NCBI RefSeq assembly: GCF_036345175.1
Contig: NZ_CP107780.1
Location: 5,704,001-5,768,000, forward strand
Reading direction: 5' to 3'
From: Streptomyces sp. NBC_00576
GTDB taxonomy: Bacteria > Actinomycetota > Actinomycetes > Streptomycetales > Streptomycetaceae
Length of the DNA: 64,000 bases
Numbering within the stretch: position 1 is the stretch's first letter; each line of letters opens with the position of its first letter. A program made the position numbers and the translations under genes. Positions 35,473 through 43,857 of the stretch are shown in pieces. The notes beneath the pieces are model-generated. The model did not search any database and was not told where the DNA came from. It saw nothing but the letters and a program-made list of their open reading frames with translations.

Positions 35473-36495
35473 GTGGCAGGGCGGGTGACCATCGCGCAGG
35501 TGGCCGAGGAGGCCGGCGTCTCCGCGATGACCGTGTCCAATGTCGTGAACGGCAAGCCGGGGGCCTCCGAGGAGACCCGTCGCCGGGTCATGGAGGTCGC
35601 CGGGCGACTCGGTTACCGGCCGAACGTCTCGGCCCGCAACCTCAAGGCCGGCCGCAGCGGACTCATCGGTCTGATAGCGCTGGACCTGACCAGTCAGTAC
35701 GGACTGGAGATCCTGCGCGGCGTCGCCGACGAACTGGCCAGTGCCGAGCAGGAACTGCTCGTCAACGCCACGTACCACGACGCGGTGCGGGAGAAGGACC
35801 GGATCGAGTTCCTGGCCAACGGACTCGTCGATGGTGTGCTCATGATCGCGCCCGTCCTGGAGGACGACACCGTCAAACTGCTGCGCAGACAGAAGCTGCC
35901 CTGCGTCATCATCGATCCCCGGCGCCTGGACGTACCGCTGCCCCGGCTGACCGTCGACAACTACCAGGGGATGCGGCAGGGCACGCAACACCTCATCGAC
36001 CTGGGGCACACCCGCATCGCCTACCTCCGCGGCGTGGAGGACCTGGAAAGCACGTCCCTCCGCTTCCAGGGCTTCGAGGACGCGATGCGGCTCGCCGGCC
36101 TGGAGGTCGAGGAGCAGCTGGTCGCCTCGTGCGACTTCTCCTATGCCAGCGGCTTCCGTACGGCCGCTCGGCTGATCGACGACCACCGTCCGACGGCGAT
36201 CGTCGCCGGTGCCGATCTGATGGCGCTCGGCGCGATCGACGCCGCCCGGGCGCGAGGCCTCACCGTGCCCACCGATTTCTCCGTCGTCGGCTTCGACGAC
36301 CTTCCGCAGGCGGCGCAGAGCTTCCCCGGACTGACCACCGTGCGTCAGCCACTGCACGACATGGGCCAGAAGGCGGCCCGCGCCCTGCTGTCCGTCATCG
36401 AGGGACAGCAACTGCTCATGGAGCACATGGAGGTGGGTACGGAGCTCGTGGTGCGCAACTCGACCGCCCCGCCACCCCGCGACGGCACGGGCTGA
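35473..36495 (+). CDS. LacI-family transcriptional regulator
   Basis: 340 residues from GTG 35473, with AAGGAG five bases upstream; ATG 35371 is open but lacks a ribosome site and precedes a non-conserved stretch. The N-terminal HTH reads TIAQVAEEAGVSAMTVSNVVNG, with the hinge RPNVSARNLKAG. The effector-binding domain follows the periplasmic-binding fold (GLIALDLTSQYG, DGVLMIAP, VGFDDLPQAAQSFPGLTTVRQP). It is divergent from the sugar importer, which it presumably represses until the cognate sugar is present. Confidence 0.95.
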   Translation: MAGRVTIAQVAEEAGVSAMTVSNVVNGKPGASEETRRRVMEVAGRLGYRPNVSARNLKAGRSGLIGLIALDLTSQYGLEILRGVADELASAEQELLVNATYHDAVREKDRIEFLANGLVDGVLMIAPVLEDDTVKLLRRQKLPCVIIDPRRLDVPLPRLTVDNYQGMRQGTQHLIDLGHTRIAYLRGVEDLESTSLRFQGFEDAMRLAGLEVEEQLVASCDFSYASGFRTAARLIDDHRPTAIVAGADLMALGAIDAARARGLTVPTDFSVVGFDDLPQAAQSFPGLTTVRQPLHDMGQKAARALLSVIEGQQLLMEHMEVGTELVVRNSTAPPPRDGTG

Positions 36496-36598
36496 GGCGC
36501 ACCGCCGTCCACACCGACGGGGGTCGCTCCTGCCGAGCCTTCTCGCCCTGGCCGCCACAGACACAGACACAGCCGACGCCGACGCCACCGCGCCAAGG

Positions 36599-36627
36599 AA
36601 CCCTCAGGTCTGCTGACCCGGGGGTTC
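36599..36627. terminator. Hairpin between convergent genes
   Basis: AACCCTCAGGTC - TGCT - GACCCGGGGGTT forms a 12-bp stem with two imperfect pairs. It lies between the ends of the LacI gene (plus) and a small membrane gene (minus). It resembles the terminators at 27745 and 55095 in sequence. Confidence 0.6.
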
Positions 36628-36642
36628 TGCGTGGCTTCGCGG

Positions 36643-36813
36643 TCAGCGGAGGGGCCGTCGCCTGGCTCGCCGGGACAGCCGCGCCCCGAAGAAGAGCAGG
36701 TCGGCGGCGAAGATCACGACGCCGATGGCCAGGAGATATGCGAGGCCGTCGGCTGTCGCACCGATGATTCCCAGGATGACGGCCACAAGGACCACCAGCA
36801 GGAAGAACGCCAT
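36643..36813 (-). CDS. Small two-span membrane protein
   Basis: 56 residues from ATG 36813 (or 60 from ATG 36825). GAGGAG lies upstream, and GTG 36816 is another possible start. It consists of two hydrophobic helices (FFLLVVLVAVILGII and YLLAIGVVIFAADLLFF) and an Arg-rich cytoplasmic tail (RLSRRARRRPLR). Small hydrophobic proteins of this kind accompany stress genes in actinobacteria. It lies 53 bp after the PRC-barrel gene, same strand, and is probably cotranscribed. Function unknown. Confidence 0.65.
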   Translation of the reverse strand: MAFFLLVVLVAVILGIIGATADGLAYLLAIGVVIFAADLLFFGARLSRRARRRPLR

Positions 36814-36866
36814 CACCGGGACCATCTCCTCTGTGCCGTGTGTGACGGGGGTTGGATGCCGTGTGT

Positions 36867-37223
36867 TCAGCGGCGTGCGAGCTGGCGTTCGCCTCCTTCT
36901 CCTGGCTGGTACTTCATGCCGTAGTGCAGGAAGATCTCCTCCTCCTGCTCGGCCGGCAGTACGTCGTCCGTCCCGATCGAGGGGCCGTTGCGTACCTGCG
37001 CCTTGGAGTAGGAGACCTGGACGTAGTCCGGTCCGAGGACCGCGTCGTCGAGGGGGACGAAGACCAGCCGGTGGCGCGTGGGCAGTCCGGTCCGGACGGT
37101 CGCCATCGCCGGTTCGTCGGTGGCCGTGTCCACGTAGACCGCTTCGAGCATGCCGATCCTGCGCTGCTTCGTGTCGATCACGTCGTGGTTGCGCCACTCG
37201 CGGATGTCGGCTGAACGGATCAT
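36867..37223 (-). CDS. PRC-barrel domain protein
   Basis: 118 residues, with AGGGAG six bases before the ATG. The first 80 residues show a PRC-barrel: IREWRNHDVIDTKQRRIG, then EAVYVDTATDEPAMATV and RLVFVPLDDAVLGPDYVQV. PRC-barrels are small beta-barrels found in RNA-processing and photosystem proteins. In Streptomyces such stand-alone proteins are stress-associated and of unknown function. The C-terminus has an acidic run (PAEQEEEI). Confidence 0.85.
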   Translation of the reverse strand: MIRSADIREWRNHDVIDTKQRRIGMLEAVYVDTATDEPAMATVRTGLPTRHRLVFVPLDDAVLGPDYVQVSYSKAQVRNGPSIGTDDVLPAEQEEEIFLHYGMKYQPGEGGERQLARR

Positions 37224-37471
37224 GCGCTGCTCCCTGTCTGCGCGCTCCGGCGGTGGTGCGACGGCCCCGACGTGGATACGCCGGTTGCCGGGTGCCCTCC
37301 GGGGCCCGAGTGCATGCGCGTGTCGAGCCGTTTTTCACCGTACGACCGAAACATCTCCCTCTATCCAGTTGGATTGTCGCAACTTCGATACCCCTGGAGG
37401 TGTGTGACCGCCCATCGACGGTGGGTAGTTTTGGCTACCTCGGATCCATGACGGCCCAGGGGGACAGCCAG

Positions 37472-38353
37472 ATGACCGACGACAGCTTCACGAGCCTGCC
37501 GGGATGGAGAGGCGGCGACGCCAACGCCGCGTATCTCGACAAGAACCTGCGGCACTTCCCGGTGGAGACCTCCCTCGACGACTCGGTCAGCTGGCGGCTG
37601 CTGCTCCAGCTGTTCGTCTACGCGTTCCTGGCCTCGTTCCTGGCGTTCCTGCCGTTCTTCTTCTTCGGGCTCCTCCTCCTTGTCGCCGGCAGCGGCGAGG
37701 GGTTCGCCGCCATGTTCGTGCTGGCGTACATCGCCTCGGGCGCCGCTTTCTGGGTGACTCTGCTCGGGGTGCGTCTGGTCGAACCGATCGCCGAATGGCG
37801 GGTGCTGCTGGCGGACCGCAGCGGATCTCTCGACTCGGCGTACGTGTCCATCGCGGGCACGCTCGCGCGTCGCTACATCCCCGTCGACCGCGCCGAACGG
37901 GTCATAGCCACCGGACTGGGCCGGGATCAGGTCCGTAGTCGCCTGGTGCTGTCGGAGGGCAAGTGCCAGGCCTACGTCTCGGTCTTCTCGTACGGTACGA
38001 GCCTCTACCTGGGGTGGCAGATGTGGCGCTCGCGCCGCGGGTACGCCCTGATCGGCGGGTGGGTGTCGGACCTGATCGCGTCCATCACGGGCCGCCTGAG
38101 CCCCGAGCGGACCATGATGCGTACCGAGGGCGTGCGGGCCATGCGGGAGGCGGTGCACGCGGCGTGCCGTGAGGGACTGGCCACGGCGGTGGACCAGGTC
38201 GTGGTGCCCGTCGCCTACGCCTTCCCGCAGGGGCTGCCTCCGGTGCAGGCCGACCACGCGAGGTCCGCGCCGACGCCGGGCGTCAATCCCACGGGGACCT
38301 GGGGTCCGCCCGCGGGCGACCCCCCTGCGGGCGGTCCGCAACCTCGTACCTGA
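37472..38353 (+). CDS. Unknown two-span membrane protein
   Basis: 293 residues from ATG 37472, which has AGGGGGA upstream; ATG 37448 would add eight residues but lacks a ribosome site. Two strong membrane spans (about 42-70 and 78-100) are followed by a cytoplasmic domain of about 190 residues with a Pro/Gly-rich end. I do not recognise the family. It is alone on the plus strand, just upstream of the 46-bp repeat tract. Confidence 0.75.
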   Translation: MTDDSFTSLPGWRGGDANAAYLDKNLRHFPVETSLDDSVSWRLLLQLFVYAFLASFLAFLPFFFFGLLLLVAGSGEGFAAMFVLAYIASGAAFWVTLLGVRLVEPIAEWRVLLADRSGSLDSAYVSIAGTLARRYIPVDRAERVIATGLGRDQVRSRLVLSEGKCQAYVSVFSYGTSLYLGWQMWRSRRGYALIGGWVSDLIASITGRLSPERTMMRTEGVRAMREAVHAACREGLATAVDQVVVPVAYAFPQGLPPVQADHARSAPTPGVNPTGTWGPPAGDPPAGGPQPRT

Positions 38354-38865
38354 GCCGACGCCCACCTTCGCCGACTCACTCCGCCACGCGCGGCGCGAGC
38401 CGACGGCCGGCCGTGAAGGAAACGAAGGGCCCGGGACGCCCGGCGGGCCTGGCCCGGGACCAGACCGACTGGTGGGCTTGGGCGGGGCTGGCGGGGCTGG
38501 CTGGATCAGGCCGACTGGTGGGCTTGGGCGGGGCTGGCGGGGCTGGCTGGATCAGGCCGACTGGTGGGCTTGGGCGGGGCTGGCGGGGCTGGCTGGATCA
38601 GGCCGACCGGTGGGCTTGGGCGGGACTGGCAGGACCAGGAACGGCCGGTGGGCTTGGGCGGGACTGGCTGGATCAGGGCGACCGGTGGGCCTGGCGGGAC
38701 TGGCGGGACTGGCGGGACCAGGAACGGCCGGTGGGCCTGGGTGGGGCTGGCAGGATCAGAACGACTGGCGGGCCTGGGCGGGGCTGGCGGGATCAGGGCG
38801 GCCAACGGGATTGGCGGGGCTGGCGGGACCAGGAACGGCCGGTGGGACCACGAGGGGAAGAGTAG
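38354..38865. repeat. 46-bp tandem repeat tract upstream of the caspase/EACC1 operon
   Basis: Three nearly exact 46-bp units begin at 38467, 38513 and 38559 (each starting GACTGGTGGGCTTGGGCGGG). Shortened and mutated copies follow to about 38850. Because 46 is not a multiple of three, the array shifts frame at each unit. All forward frames stay open only because stop triplets are absent, so I regard it as non-coding. It ends about 16 bp before the start of the operon at 38866. Confidence 0.8.
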
Positions 38866-40092
38866 ATGGCCGAAGGCGCTCCGGAGGGTGCGCGGGGTGT
38901 TCTGTTGCGTGGTGCCCCCAGTGGGGAGAGCTGGGCCTATGTCGCCTTCTCGCTGAGTCCCGCCCCGCTGTCCGGGGGCCTCTACCCGGAGTTCTCCGAA
39001 GCCCGGCGCAGAGCCGACCGGGTCGCTGCCGAGCGGGCTTGGCTCGCGGCGCTCTGGACGGATCGCAACACCGCCCGCTGGGATCTGCGGTTCATCAGCG
39101 ATCCGGTGAGCGGACGGATCGAAACCGTCGTCATCGCCCAGCTGTACGGCGCCGACCAGGCAGCCGCGCTCCGGGCCGTGCGGGACGCGCTTCCCGCCCT
39201 GGCGCGGTTCCCCGCGCACGTGACGGGAACCCGGATCGAGGACACCGAGGAGATCGCACGGCTGCTCGCCCCGTTCGTACCGGGCCCGGGCGCGATCGCC
39301 GAGATCCGCAAACGCATCACCTGCCGGACCCTGACCCGCGTCTGGGGCGCGGAACGCATCGCGACCGCGGTCTCCCGACTCGACGCCCGTGACCCTTCCT
39401 GGGACCGGATATGGGTCCAACTGGCCGCGGAGCCACGGCGGACGGTCGTCAGCGTGTGCCTCGAACCGTGCTCCGCTCCGAACGGACTCGCCGAGGGCCT
39501 GACCATGAGAGCGCAGGTGTTCGGGACACTCGCCGTGCCGGGACCACCGGACCCCATGTACGGGCTTCCCGTGCCGGGCGACCCCTTCGCCCAGGAGGCA
39601 CAAGGGCTGTACGAGGCAGCCGCGCGACGTTACACCGGGCGGCTGCACCGGGCGCGCGTCTCGGTCGCCGTCGAGGGCGAGGCACCGGTGTCCGACGTAC
39701 TGACCGGTCTCATCGGCCACACCGTGGCGCCGACGAGCTCCGGGGCGGTCGTCGTCCGCCCGCAGAGCCGGGAGGAACACCAGGTGGCCTGCGGCAACCT
39801 GCTGGGCGTCAACCGGGACTGGCAGCGGGAGGCCTACTGGCAGGGGGTCCCCGCGTTCCTGCGGACGCCGTCCGAGGGGCAACTGTGGCTGAGCGATCCG
39901 GGTACGGTGACGGCCCTCGCCGATCTTGTGGACGCCGACGAGGCGGCCGCCGTCTTCCGTCTGCCCCACGAGGAGCCCGGGGAGCCCGGACTCTTCGTGC
40001 TGAAGCGGCAGGCGCCGAACACCGCCAGCCGCGGAGGAGCACCCGCCGGCGCCACCGACACCGGCTGGACCGACTTCGGCCCCGGGATCTGA
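38866..40092 (+). CDS. VirB4/HerA-N-terminus-like protein of a caspase/EACC1 operon
   Basis: 408 residues, GAGGGGAA upstream of the ATG. No ATPase motif is present. The arrangement (TVVSVCLEPCS, then a segment YTGRLHRARVSVAVEGEAP, and near the end AAAVFRLPHEEPGEPGLFV) resembles the region that precedes the ATPase in VirB4/TraC/HerA-like actinobacterial proteins, here standing alone. This similarity is from pattern memory and is weak. It is first in an operon with EACC1 and a caspase-like protease, so it may act as sensor or adaptor. I would not assign a function. Confidence 0.6.
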   Translation: MAEGAPEGARGVLLRGAPSGESWAYVAFSLSPAPLSGGLYPEFSEARRRADRVAAERAWLAALWTDRNTARWDLRFISDPVSGRIETVVIAQLYGADQAAALRAVRDALPALARFPAHVTGTRIEDTEEIARLLAPFVPGPGAIAEIRKRITCRTLTRVWGAERIATAVSRLDARDPSWDRIWVQLAAEPRRTVVSVCLEPCSAPNGLAEGLTMRAQVFGTLAVPGPPDPMYGLPVPGDPFAQEAQGLYEAAARRYTGRLHRARVSVAVEGEAPVSDVLTGLIGHTVAPTSSGAVVVRPQSREEHQVACGNLLGVNRDWQREAYWQGVPAFLRTPSEGQLWLSDPGTVTALADLVDADEAAAVFRLPHEEPGEPGLFVLKRQAPNTASRGGAPAGATDTGWTDFGPGI

Positions 40093-40198
40093 CCGACCGA
40101 CCGCCGAATCCCGGTCCCGCAACGATCCGACCGACAAACATCCGACCGACAAACGAACCGACCGACAAACGAACCGACCGACCGACGAACAGGATCCA
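40093..40198. repeat. GACCGAC-type short tandem repeats
   Basis: The 112-bp gap between the first operon gene and EACC1 is filled with GACCGACAAACG/A-type 12-13 bp repeats and simple GACC units. No gene is visible. Confidence 0.65.
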
Positions 40199-40204
40199 CC
40201 GGAC

Positions 40205-40630
40205 ATGCCCGAAGCATCCGTATCCGTATCCGCGTCCCAGGCGCCGAAGAACGCCCTGACCTTCACCTTCCCGGGGTCACAGGCTCAAGCCGACGCGCTG
40301 AACCGGGATCTGGCGGAGTGGATCAACGACACGGACCAGCTGGGTGGCACGGCGAGCCTGCGCACCGAGCCGCCCGCCCCCGGCGAACAGGGCGACGTAG
40401 CCGCCGCCGTGGACATCATCAACGCCTCCGCGGCGGTGGTCGCTGCGGTCACCAACGCGTTCTTCCTCTGGCTGCAGCAACGGCGGCCGGCCTACCGGCG
40501 GATCGAGTTCGAGGTGGTGCGGCCCGACGGCACCCGGGTCAGTGGCGCGGTCGACGACGAGGACCAACTGCCCGCGGTCATGGCGCAATTGGCCGCGTTC
40601 GCCGTCGCCCCGCCCGGGGCGGACGAATGA
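40205..40630 (+). CDS. Effector-associated constant component EACC1-like protein
   Basis: 141 residues. The layout fits the EACC1 family: an N-terminal alpha/beta segment (FTFPGSQAQADALNRDLAEWI), a central membrane helix (about 60-85, IINASAAVVAAVTNAFFLWL) and a basic linker. A C-terminal strand pair follows (RIEFEVVRPDGTRVSGAV). EACC1 is known from comparative genomics as a constant partner of effectors such as caspase- or trypsin-like proteases in predicted NTP-dependent conflict systems. Its last four bases overlap the start of a caspase-like gene (ATGA), so the two are translationally coupled, as the family predicts. The cell location is probably the inner membrane. Confidence 0.8.
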   Translation: MPEASVSVSASQAPKNALTFTFPGSQAQADALNRDLAEWINDTDQLGGTASLRTEPPAPGEQGDVAAAVDIINASAAVVAAVTNAFFLWLQQRRPAYRRIEFEVVRPDGTRVSGAVDDEDQLPAVMAQLAAFAVAPPGADE

Positions 40631-41751
40631 CCTGGGCCGGGTGGCGCCCCACCGCCGCGTGCGCGCTGCTCGTCGGCACCGGCCGGCATGTCCGCCCCAG
40701 CTCGCTGTCCCCCATGCCCCAGGCCGTGACGGCGGTACGGGCCCTCGGGGCCGCCCTCAGCGGCGAACGGGGGGTGTTCGACGCGCGGCGAACCACGGTG
40801 ATCCCGGAGCCCGCCGACACCCGGCAGGTGCTGGACCCCCTGCGCCGTATGGTCCGGGAACCGGACGTCGACCTGCTGCTCTTCGCCTACTGCGGTCACG
40901 GACTGCTCGGCCGGGACGACCGTCTCTGTCTGGCGCTCACCCCCTCCAGCCAGTACGGCGGCGGGGGTGATCCGAGCCCGTCGCTGCCGTTCACCGAAGT
41001 CGCCAGTCTGATGCGGGAGTCGCGGGCGAGGCACAAGGTCGCGATTCTCGACTGCTGCTTCTCCGGCCGCGCCCTCGGCCCGGACGGCCACGGAATCCAT
41101 CTGCTCACCGCGTGCGGCCCCACCCAGAAGGCCCTGTTCCCGCCTGAGGGAACACTCACCGGTTTCACCGGGGCGCTGCTCGGGATCCTCGACGAGGGCA
41201 TACCCGACGGGCCCCGCCATCTCGGCCTGTCCGACCTCTACGACCGGCTGGCGGTGGTCCTGCCGACCACCCCGGCACCGCAGACGGGCATCATCCCCAC
41301 CGGATACCCCGCGCCCCACCAGCAGACCGTCGACCGCTCGGGCCACATCGTGCTGGCGGTCAACCCGGCCCACGGCACCCGGCGGACACCGGCGGGACTG
41401 CGTGCCCGAGCCTCCTTCGCCCAACGGCTCAAGAAACTCACCGAGCCGTCACCCGCCACCCCCGTGCCCGACCCGGCGAGCCTGCCTCAACTGGTCGACT
41501 TCCTGGCCGACCTGGCCCGGGACGCGGCCGAAGTCCTGGGCCCGCTCGACGACTTCAGCATCGACGTCCGTCGCAACCACGCGGTCATGACCGGTGCCGC
41601 CGGATCCCCCGAACAGGCCGCGGCCCTGCTGTCCGCCCTGGTCGACGCCCTCCGCGCGAAGTCGGCCGGTCACCGGGCCCTCCCGGGAGCGGAACGGGCC
41701 CTGGCCCACTGGATCCGGGAGCCCTCTCGGGCGATCACCCTGGAGAACTGA
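40627..41751 (+). CDS. Caspase-like (C14/metacaspase-type) protease, effector of the EACC1 operon
   Basis: 374 residues. The caspase fold begins ACALLVGTGRHVRPSSLSPM. The catalytic His is His91 (FAYCGHGLL) and the catalytic Cys is Cys144 (ILDCCFSGR), both in the expected context and spacing. Residues about 265-374 form an extra helical domain (PQLVDFLADLARDAAEVL) of unknown role. Such bacterial caspases are the proposed killing or processing effectors of conflict systems. It overlaps the EACC1 gene by four bases. No signal peptide or membrane span is visible; EACC1 could anchor it. Confidence 0.88.
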   Translation: MTWAGWRPTAACALLVGTGRHVRPSSLSPMPQAVTAVRALGAALSGERGVFDARRTTVIPEPADTRQVLDPLRRMVREPDVDLLLFAYCGHGLLGRDDRLCLALTPSSQYGGGGDPSPSLPFTEVASLMRESRARHKVAILDCCFSGRALGPDGHGIHLLTACGPTQKALFPPEGTLTGFTGALLGILDEGIPDGPRHLGLSDLYDRLAVVLPTTPAPQTGIIPTGYPAPHQQTVDRSGHIVLAVNPAHGTRRTPAGLRARASFAQRLKKLTEPSPATPVPDPASLPQLVDFLADLARDAAEVLGPLDDFSIDVRRNHAVMTGAAGSPEQAAALLSALVDALRAKSAGHRALPGAERALAHWIREPSRAITLEN

Positions 41752-41796
41752 AGCTGCACGGCGAAACCATCCACGCGGGGAACCGGCCCGCACTCC

Positions 41797-41865
41797 CAGC
41801 CCGTCCGGCGTTTGAGGACGAGCGCGTTCAGCGCGAAGAGGGGGTCTGGGGGCCTCACCCCCGCC
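41797..41865 (+). repeat. Dispersed Streptomyces repeat (CCCGTCCGGCGTTTGAGGAC type)
   Basis: CAGCCCGTCCGGCGTTTGAG followed by GACGAG, then a GGGGGTCTGGGGGC core, is a repeat that I recognise from intergenic regions throughout Streptomyces genomes. It lies downstream of the caspase gene. Identification is from recall. Confidence 0.65.
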
Positions 41866-41999
41866 AAGGCACACCTCGGTACACCCCCTGCGGTCTGATC
41901 GAGTGGACTCGCGAGGACGCGTACCGCACGACGACCTCGCACCACGCTCCGGATGGTGGCGTTGCCTCCTCAGCCCCGATCCGGAAGAGGCGCCACTCC

Positions 42000-43226
42000 A
42001 TGCGACGTACTCCCTCCCGACGCCTGTTCGTCGCCGCGCTGCTCGCGGCGTCCGTACTGGCCCCTGTGACGGCGACCCCTGTCACTGCCGCCAGTGCCGC
42101 CAGTGCCGCCACCGCGGTCCACCTCGCGGGCGTCGACCGGCACGACAAGGACGACTGCCCGCCGGACGGTCTCGGCCGTGAGCTGACCGCCCGGCTGGAC
42201 AAGGCCATCGAGGACGTCCGCCAGAAGGCCGGCATCCCCGGTGTCGTCGTCGGGCTTTGGATGCCGGGCAAGGGAAACTACGTCCGCGCGACCGGGGTCG
42301 CCGACACCGCCACCCGCAAGCCGATGACCACCGACCTGTACACGCGGATCGGCAGCGAGACCAAGACCTTCACGGTCACCGCGCTGCTCAAGCTCGTCGA
42401 CGACGGGCGGATCCGGCTGGACGACCCGATCTCCCGTTACGTCGACGGCGTGCCGAACGGTCGCCGGATCACCCTGCGCCACCTCGCCGAGATGCGCAGC
42501 GGCCTGTTCCCGTACACCGCCGACCCGGACTTCGTGCACGATCTGCTGAGCGACCCGAGCCGCTCGTTCACCCCGCCGGAGGTGCTCGCGTACGGCTTCA
42601 AGCACCCCAACACCTTCGCGCCGGGCACGCAGTTCGAGTACTCCAACACCAATCTGGTCCTCCTCGGTCTGGTGATCGAGAAGGTCAGCGGTCTCAGCGC
42701 CGCCGACTTCATCGACAAGCAGGTGCTGCGCCCGGCCCACCTCGACCACACGCTGTTCCCCAGCGGCGCCGAGTTCCCCGAGCCGCACGCGCGCGGCTAC
42801 ACCAACCAGACGCTGAGCGGCGAGATCGAGGACGCCACCGACTGGAACCCCAGCTGGGGCTGGACGGCCGGGGCGATGATCTCGAACCTGCACGACCTGC
42901 ACCGCTGGGCCAGGATCGTCGCCACCGGCACGCTGCTCAGCCCGGAGACCCAGAAGCAGCGGCTCAAGATGCTGCCCACCGGCCACCCCGGTACGAGCTA
43001 CGGCCTCGGCATCTTCGACAGCGACGGCTGGATCGGGCACAACGGCTCCATCCCGGGCTACGAGAGCGTGACGGTCTACCTCCCCTCGCGGAAGGCGACC
43101 TTGGTGGTGCTGCTCAACACCGACATCACATATGACGGCCAGGAGCCGTCCTCGCTGGTCGCCCGCGCTGTCACCGAGATCGTGACCCCCGGCAACATCT
43201 ACGACCGCCCGCTCCCTCCGCGCTAG
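42000..43226 (+). CDS. Secreted serine hydrolase (class C beta-lactamase / DD-peptidase family)
   Basis: 408 residues with a signal peptide (about 1-30). The active-site motifs of the beta-lactamase/transpeptidase fold are all present: Ser119-x-x-Lys122 (SETK), Tyr214-Ser-Asn216 (YSN) and His347-Asn-Gly349 (HNG). The HNG form and overall length match Streptomyces R61-type D-alanyl-D-alanine carboxypeptidases and related esterases. It probably acts on cell-wall stem peptides or related substrates outside the membrane. A true beta-lactamase is less likely, but motifs alone cannot exclude it. Confidence 0.9.
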   Translation: MRRTPSRRLFVAALLAASVLAPVTATPVTAASAASAATAVHLAGVDRHDKDDCPPDGLGRELTARLDKAIEDVRQKAGIPGVVVGLWMPGKGNYVRATGVADTATRKPMTTDLYTRIGSETKTFTVTALLKLVDDGRIRLDDPISRYVDGVPNGRRITLRHLAEMRSGLFPYTADPDFVHDLLSDPSRSFTPPEVLAYGFKHPNTFAPGTQFEYSNTNLVLLGLVIEKVSGLSAADFIDKQVLRPAHLDHTLFPSGAEFPEPHARGYTNQTLSGEIEDATDWNPSWGWTAGAMISNLHDLHRWARIVATGTLLSPETQKQRLKMLPTGHPGTSYGLGIFDSDGWIGHNGSIPGYESVTVYLPSRKATLVVLLNTDITYDGQEPSSLVARAVTEIVTPGNIYDRPLPPR

Positions 43227-43344
43227 CGGCTCCGCACCCGCCCCATCCACCGCCCGACGCAGCGGCGAGCCGGGCCCTGCCCGGCACTGCCTTCGTGTCG
43301 GGCCGTGGTCTCCGCCTCGCCGGCTCCCCTCGTGTTCCTGTTTC

Positions 43345-43788
43345 TCACCTGTCGTCCGGCATGCTCTCGGCCGAGCGGTAGGGGTCGCGCTGGACGACGC
43401 ACAGGGCCCAGATGACGAAGGCGGAGAGCGCGATCATCACGACGGACCAGACCGGGTAGTACGGCAGGGAGAGGAAGTTGGCGATGACGACGAGTCCGGC
43501 GATGGCGACGCCGATGACGCGTGCCCACGTCGCGGTCCCGAACAGCCCGATGCTGACGATCACGGCGACCGCCCCCAGGGCGAGGTGGACCCAGCCCCAG
43601 CCGGTCAGGTCGAACTCGAACACGTACTGGCGTGTGGTGACGAAGATGTCGTCCTCGGCGATCGCCATGATGCCCCGGAAGATGCCCAGCACGCCGACGA
43701 GGAAGAGCATCACGGCCGCGAAGGCCGTCAGACCGCCTGCCCATTCCTGCTTCGCCGTGTGTGCCGGCCGAGTGTGTGTCGTGGTCAT
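43345..43788 (-). CDS. Four-span membrane protein (DUF7144-like)
   Basis: 147 residues. Four membrane helices (about 18-45, 62-83, 88-108, 113-132) with the conserved pieces EWAGGLTAFAAVMLFLVGVL and FDLTGWGWVHLALG mark the DUF7144 family of actinobacterial membrane proteins. Function unknown. It is the last of a minus-strand group of small membrane genes. Its upstream gap has a 9-bp repeat (GGTCCGGAC/T, three copies at 43809-43833). Confidence 0.8.
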   Translation of the reverse strand: MTTTHTRPAHTAKQEWAGGLTAFAAVMLFLVGVLGIFRGIMAIAEDDIFVTTRQYVFEFDLTGWGWVHLALGAVAVIVSIGLFGTATWARVIGVAIAGLVVIANFLSLPYYPVWSVVMIALSAFVIWALCVVQRDPYRSAESMPDDR

Positions 43789-43857
43789 CTCGTGCCTCGA
43801 TTCGTGTGGTCCGGATGGTCCGGACGGTCCGGCTGTTGCTGTTGCGGATGCTGTTGC

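Noticed and set aside
38463..38850. CRISPR array
   Set aside because: Units are head-to-tail without unique spacers and no cas genes occur in the window.
38413..38865. Trp/Gly-rich 150-residue frame over the 46-bp repeats
   Set aside because: The repeat period shifts frame each unit and all frames are open for lack of stop triplets; no ribosome site and no protein-like conservation.
42000..43226. Beta-lactamase resistance gene
   Set aside because: SxxK, YSN and HNG motifs with this length fit R61-type DD-peptidases/esterases better; antibiotic hydrolysis cannot be claimed from motifs.
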